Of a stretch of DNA of 64,000 nt, positions 61,438-64,000 are shown one piece after another. Within the stretch, counting starts at the first letter, position 1, and each line of letters opens with the position of its first letter. The translations under genes were made by a program, and so were the position numbers. Under the pieces are notes generated by a model. It had not been told where the DNA came from. It worked only from the letters and a program-made list of their open reading frames with translations, and made no database searches. Origin of the DNA: Aurantiochytrium sp. KH105 (taxonomy: Eukaryota; Sar; Bigyra; Thraustochytrida; Thraustochytriidae); assembly GCA_003116975.1 (NCBI GenBank), contig BGKB01000118.1:1-64000 (forward strand), given 5' to 3'.

Positions 61438-64000
61438 TCAGGACCAGATGTCGCGCTTGTAGCGCCCGCGCTGTGCGAGCTCCTCGAGCTTGGCCTGGGC
61501 CTCGACCTTGCTGAGTCGGCCGTGTTGCACGAGAATATCAATGAGAGCCTGGTGAACGTCCTTGGCCATAGCCATTCCGTCGCCGCAGACATAAATGAAA
61601 CCCTCGCGGCGCAAAATGCGCTCCGCCACCGCTGCGCCGTCCGCGCGAAGCAAGTGCTGGACGTAGACCTTGTCCGCGCCCTTGCGCGAAAAGGCGCACC
61701 GCAAGCAGCCCAGCACGTCGCCGGCCTTGGCCTCGCGCTCCAAGAAATCCTTGAACAAAAAGTCCCGATCCTCATACCGACAGCCGTAGTAAAGGTGACT
61801 TGGCTCCACCTCGGCTTTAAGCTGCTGCTCGGGCTCAAATTCGAGTGTTGCCGCAAGATCCTCGGCGTGTACCGCATGCCCCCCACGCCAATGACCTTCG
61901 TACAGATCGCCCTTCACGGCAACCTGAGCGGTCTTGAGGTGGCGTCGATGCTCGATGAAGCCCACAAAGGGCGCCACGCCCGTCCCAGGACCAATCATGA
62001 TGAGCGGGATCTCCACGTTGCCCGGCAGGTGGAATGCAGACGAGCTACGGAAAAATACCTTCACGCGGGGCGGCGGCGGCGGGGGATTAGGCCGCGCAGG
62101 AGGTGCCCGCCCCACCTTGCGCAGGACAGCATCCAGCGCTCGCGTCGGTCTCGCCCCTGGTAAAGCCGTCGCGCCGCCAGCGCCGCCTTGCCCTTGCCCT
62201 TGCCGCTGCTGTGACAATTTTCGCGCCAGACCTTCCATCCACGAAGTGCACAGCCCGTGCACGACGCGCTGCCGACCGTCACGCCCGAGCATCTCCGTCT
62301 CCACCACGGTCATGGCCAAGGTCACGCGGCGATAGCCTTGTGACCCAAGCGGGGAGTTCGCCACCGAATAGAAACGCGGCGCCAACTTGGGAAGCCCATG
62401 CAGGAGGCTCTCCAAAGGTGGTGAGCACGAGGGAAAGAGCTCAAGGACTTCGAGCAACGTCAGCTGTTGCGCTTCAATAAGCTTGACAAAAACGCTCCGT
62501 CCCTTGAGGGAACTCAGGTATCGCAACCTCGCGCGGTCCAATGGATTCGAGCAGTGCTCCGAAAGCATTCGAAAAAAAGACTTGCGAGGCGTCGATGTCA
62601 TGTCTACGCCCCACGTAAAGATCTGCTCCACGCTTGTCACAGGATCCAAATTGGAAAAAAGTGGTCGTTCCTGCGCCTGCGACGCACCTGCAGTCGCTGC
62701 CGAACCTGCCGGACCTCGAGCACGAGTCGTCACCTCAACTTGTGTCTTGCCGTCAAGACCAAGTCGACCGAGCACCTTGGAGACGAGTACGTCCGGGTTG
62801 GGACAAATGACGCCAAGAGCATCACCAGGACTCCACTGCGCAGGAAACTCAGGAAACTTGAGCTCAAGGGAAACACGAAGAACCCGCTTCACGTCCTCGC
62901 CCTTGGACATGTAGTCGGCTTCCACAAGATCAGCGTCGATCGGATTTGATGCGCTCGACCCTGCAACACTTCCAGGCGAGTCCATCGACGCGAAAGAGCG
63001 AATGCGCGGGCGATTCTCATTCGCGCCTCCCGTATCCGCGATCTGGCCCGAGGTTGCCGAGGACCCAGAGCCTAACGATGACACCGAGTTCTTGCGAGTC
63101 GGCTCTGACGAGACCACACGCACCCGCGCGAGGCATGCGTCAAGATTCCCCGGCCTCACCGTGTTTTTCTCCAGCTCCTCCACTGAACACAATGAGCACA
63201 CGTCTTCAAAAGTCATGGGTGGCCCAGCTTCGCGCCAGCCTGTCGTCGGAGTGTCTGCCCCGGACTGTGATGGCGTTGCTGATTTTAACTTGGTCGTCGT
63301 AACAGCAACCGGCTTGGGGCTTGCAGCAGCAAGCTTGACAGGAAGCCCAGCCGGCTGCACGACGGTCGATCTTGCAGCACTTCCCGTGCTTGCATCATGT
63401 GTCGGCTTTGTGTCGGCCAATGTCTTCGTTTCGCTCGTGGACTTTTGAACCGACGTTGCCTTTGAAGAGCCAGACGCAAGCCTCGTGCTGGACGCTAAGC
63501 TGTTGGACGCCGGCTCTTCCTTCTTCGAACCGCCATCGCTTGGCCCACTCCGCGAAAGCACCTTTTCAATCCACGGCTCGACGAATTCGTCAAGACCAAC
63601 GGCTTCATCTGCGCGAACCATGTCGAGCCATCTCGTGGCGCCAAGCTGAGTGAGTCTACGCTCAAGAGAGGCACCTGTGGCACAAAAGTTGTCATAGTTC
63701 GTGTCGCCAAGAGCCAGAATGGCGTACCGCAAATGCTGCAGCAAATTTTCCGGATGTGAGCGCCGTCGAATAAAACGCATCATGGACTCTGCATTGCGGG
63801 GCGGATCTCCATTGCCAGTGCTCGAGACGATAAAGATCGCCTCACGGGCATCGAGGAGACCGACCTTTTTGTAGTCGTTCATCGGGGCCAACTTCGCTGG
63901 TGTTTGCGCCGCGTTCAGCTGCTCAAACACCCTCTCCGCGATCGCCTCGCCGTTTCCAGTTTCCGATCCATACATGACGAGAACTTCGTCCCTGAAGCGA
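61438..64000 (-). CDS. MTRR: Methionine synthase reductase (5' partial)
   Basis: At least 853 residues; the frame continues past the window edge, so the start is missing. The FMN domain shows GSETGNGEAIAE, STGNGDPPRNAE, LALGDTNYDNFC and GLDEFVEPWI. A Ser/Thr-rich linker of about 120 residues follows. The FAD/NADPH reductase half has SPGDALGVICPNP, the FAD motif RFYSVANSPLG, GTGVAPFVGF, YYGCRYEDRDFLF and FIYVCGDGMAMAKDV, ending in KRDIWS, like the IWS end of human MTRR. It passes electrons from NADPH to methionine synthase to regenerate methylcobalamin, so the organism should use B12-dependent methionine synthase. A Gln/Gly/Pro-rich insertion (about 62050-62230) splits the reductase domain. 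Confidence 0.92.
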   Translation of the reverse strand, partial: RFRDEVLVMYGSETGNGEAIAERVFEQLNAAQTPAKLAPMNDYKKVGLLDAREAIFIVSSTGNGDPPRNAESMMRFIRRRSHPENLLQHLRYAILALGDTNYDNFCATGASLERRLTQLGATRWLDMVRADEAVGLDEFVEPWIEKVLSRSGPSDGGSKKEEPASNSLASSTRLASGSSKATSVQKSTSETKTLADTKPTHDASTGSAARSTVVQPAGLPVKLAAASPKPVAVTTTKLKSATPSQSGADTPTTGWREAGPPMTFEDVCSLCSVEELEKNTVRPGNLDACLARVRVVSSEPTRKNSVSSLGSGSSATSGQIADTGGANENRPRIRSFASMDSPGSVAGSSASNPIDADLVEADYMSKGEDVKRVLRVSLELKFPEFPAQWSPGDALGVICPNPDVLVSKVLGRLGLDGKTQVEVTTRARGPAGSAATAGASQAQERPLFSNLDPVTSVEQIFTWGVDMTSTPRKSFFRMLSEHCSNPLDRARLRYLSSLKGRSVFVKLIEAQQLTLLEVLELFPSCSPPLESLLHGLPKLAPRFYSVANSPLGSQGYRRVTLAMTVVETEMLGRDGRQRVVHGLCTSWMEGLARKLSQQRQGQGQGGAGGATALPGARPTRALDAVLRKVGRAPPARPNPPPPPPRVKVFFRSSSAFHLPGNVEIPLIMIGPGTGVAPFVGFIEHRRHLKTAQVAVKGDLYEGHWRGGHAVHAEDLAATLEFEPEQQLKAEVEPSHLYYGCRYEDRDFLFKDFLEREAKAGDVLGCLRCAFSRKGADKVYVQHLLRADGAAVAERILRREGFIYVCGDGMAMAKDVHQALIDILVQHGRLSKVEAQAKLEELAQRGRYKRDIWS

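Overview
The window looks like nuclear DNA from a GC-rich, intron-poor, gene-dense protist. The best fit is a thraustochytrid (Labyrinthulomycetes, stramenopiles). Almost every recognisable gene is one long open frame. The proteins are eukaryotic (AMPK alpha, RIO1, NOP9, CPSF73, PRP31, augmin subunit 6, OGG1, mitochondrial carrier, methionine synthase reductase), and the surface proteins carry S/T/P-rich stalks and a fibro-slime (PA14-like) domain. The assignment rests on gene style and protein families; no marker RNA gene is present. I saw no tRNA, rRNA, transposon or CRISPR array.

Layout. About 1-26 kb is a secretory/surface block. It holds the end of a probable GH27 alpha-galactosidase, a GT8 glycosyltransferase, and a very large PAN-domain type I membrane protein whose frame is broken four times. 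These are followed by an SNF1/AMPK kinase, a basic hypothetical protein, two related trypsins flanking a fibro-slime/lectin-like receptor, and a membrane-associated GH5 glycosidase of the glucosylceramidase type. Genes here are separated by long, repeat-rich gaps.

About 26-42 kb is a compact block dominated by RNA metabolism: RIO1 (40S maturation), MPP6 (nuclear exosome), NOP9 (pre-18S processing), CPSF73 (mRNA 3' cleavage) and PRP31 (U4/U6 snRNP). An unrecognised 718-residue protein and a probable flagellar ECxFxP-repeat protein are interspersed. About 42-64 kb is mixed: augmin subunit 6, OGG1, a coiled-coil protein, a large GAF-repeat protein, an SLC25 carrier, an acidic-tailed membrane protein, a one-finger TIS11-like CCCH protein, and a methionine synthase reductase cut by the window end.

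Between 26 and 55 kb five gene pairs stand head to head across 320-840 bp, so shared promoters are likely. Simple repeats (GA, TTGC, GAGG, TTC, GGCAA, CTCTG, CAG) sit mostly just upstream of starts. The least expected items are the frame-broken PAN protein with an NPxY-type tail, the trypsin/fibro-slime/trypsin cassette, a RIO1 with two ubiquitin-interacting motifs and a roughly 95-residue kinase insertion, an AMPK with SPQ in place of APE, and a CPSF73 with altered active-site-wall motifs.
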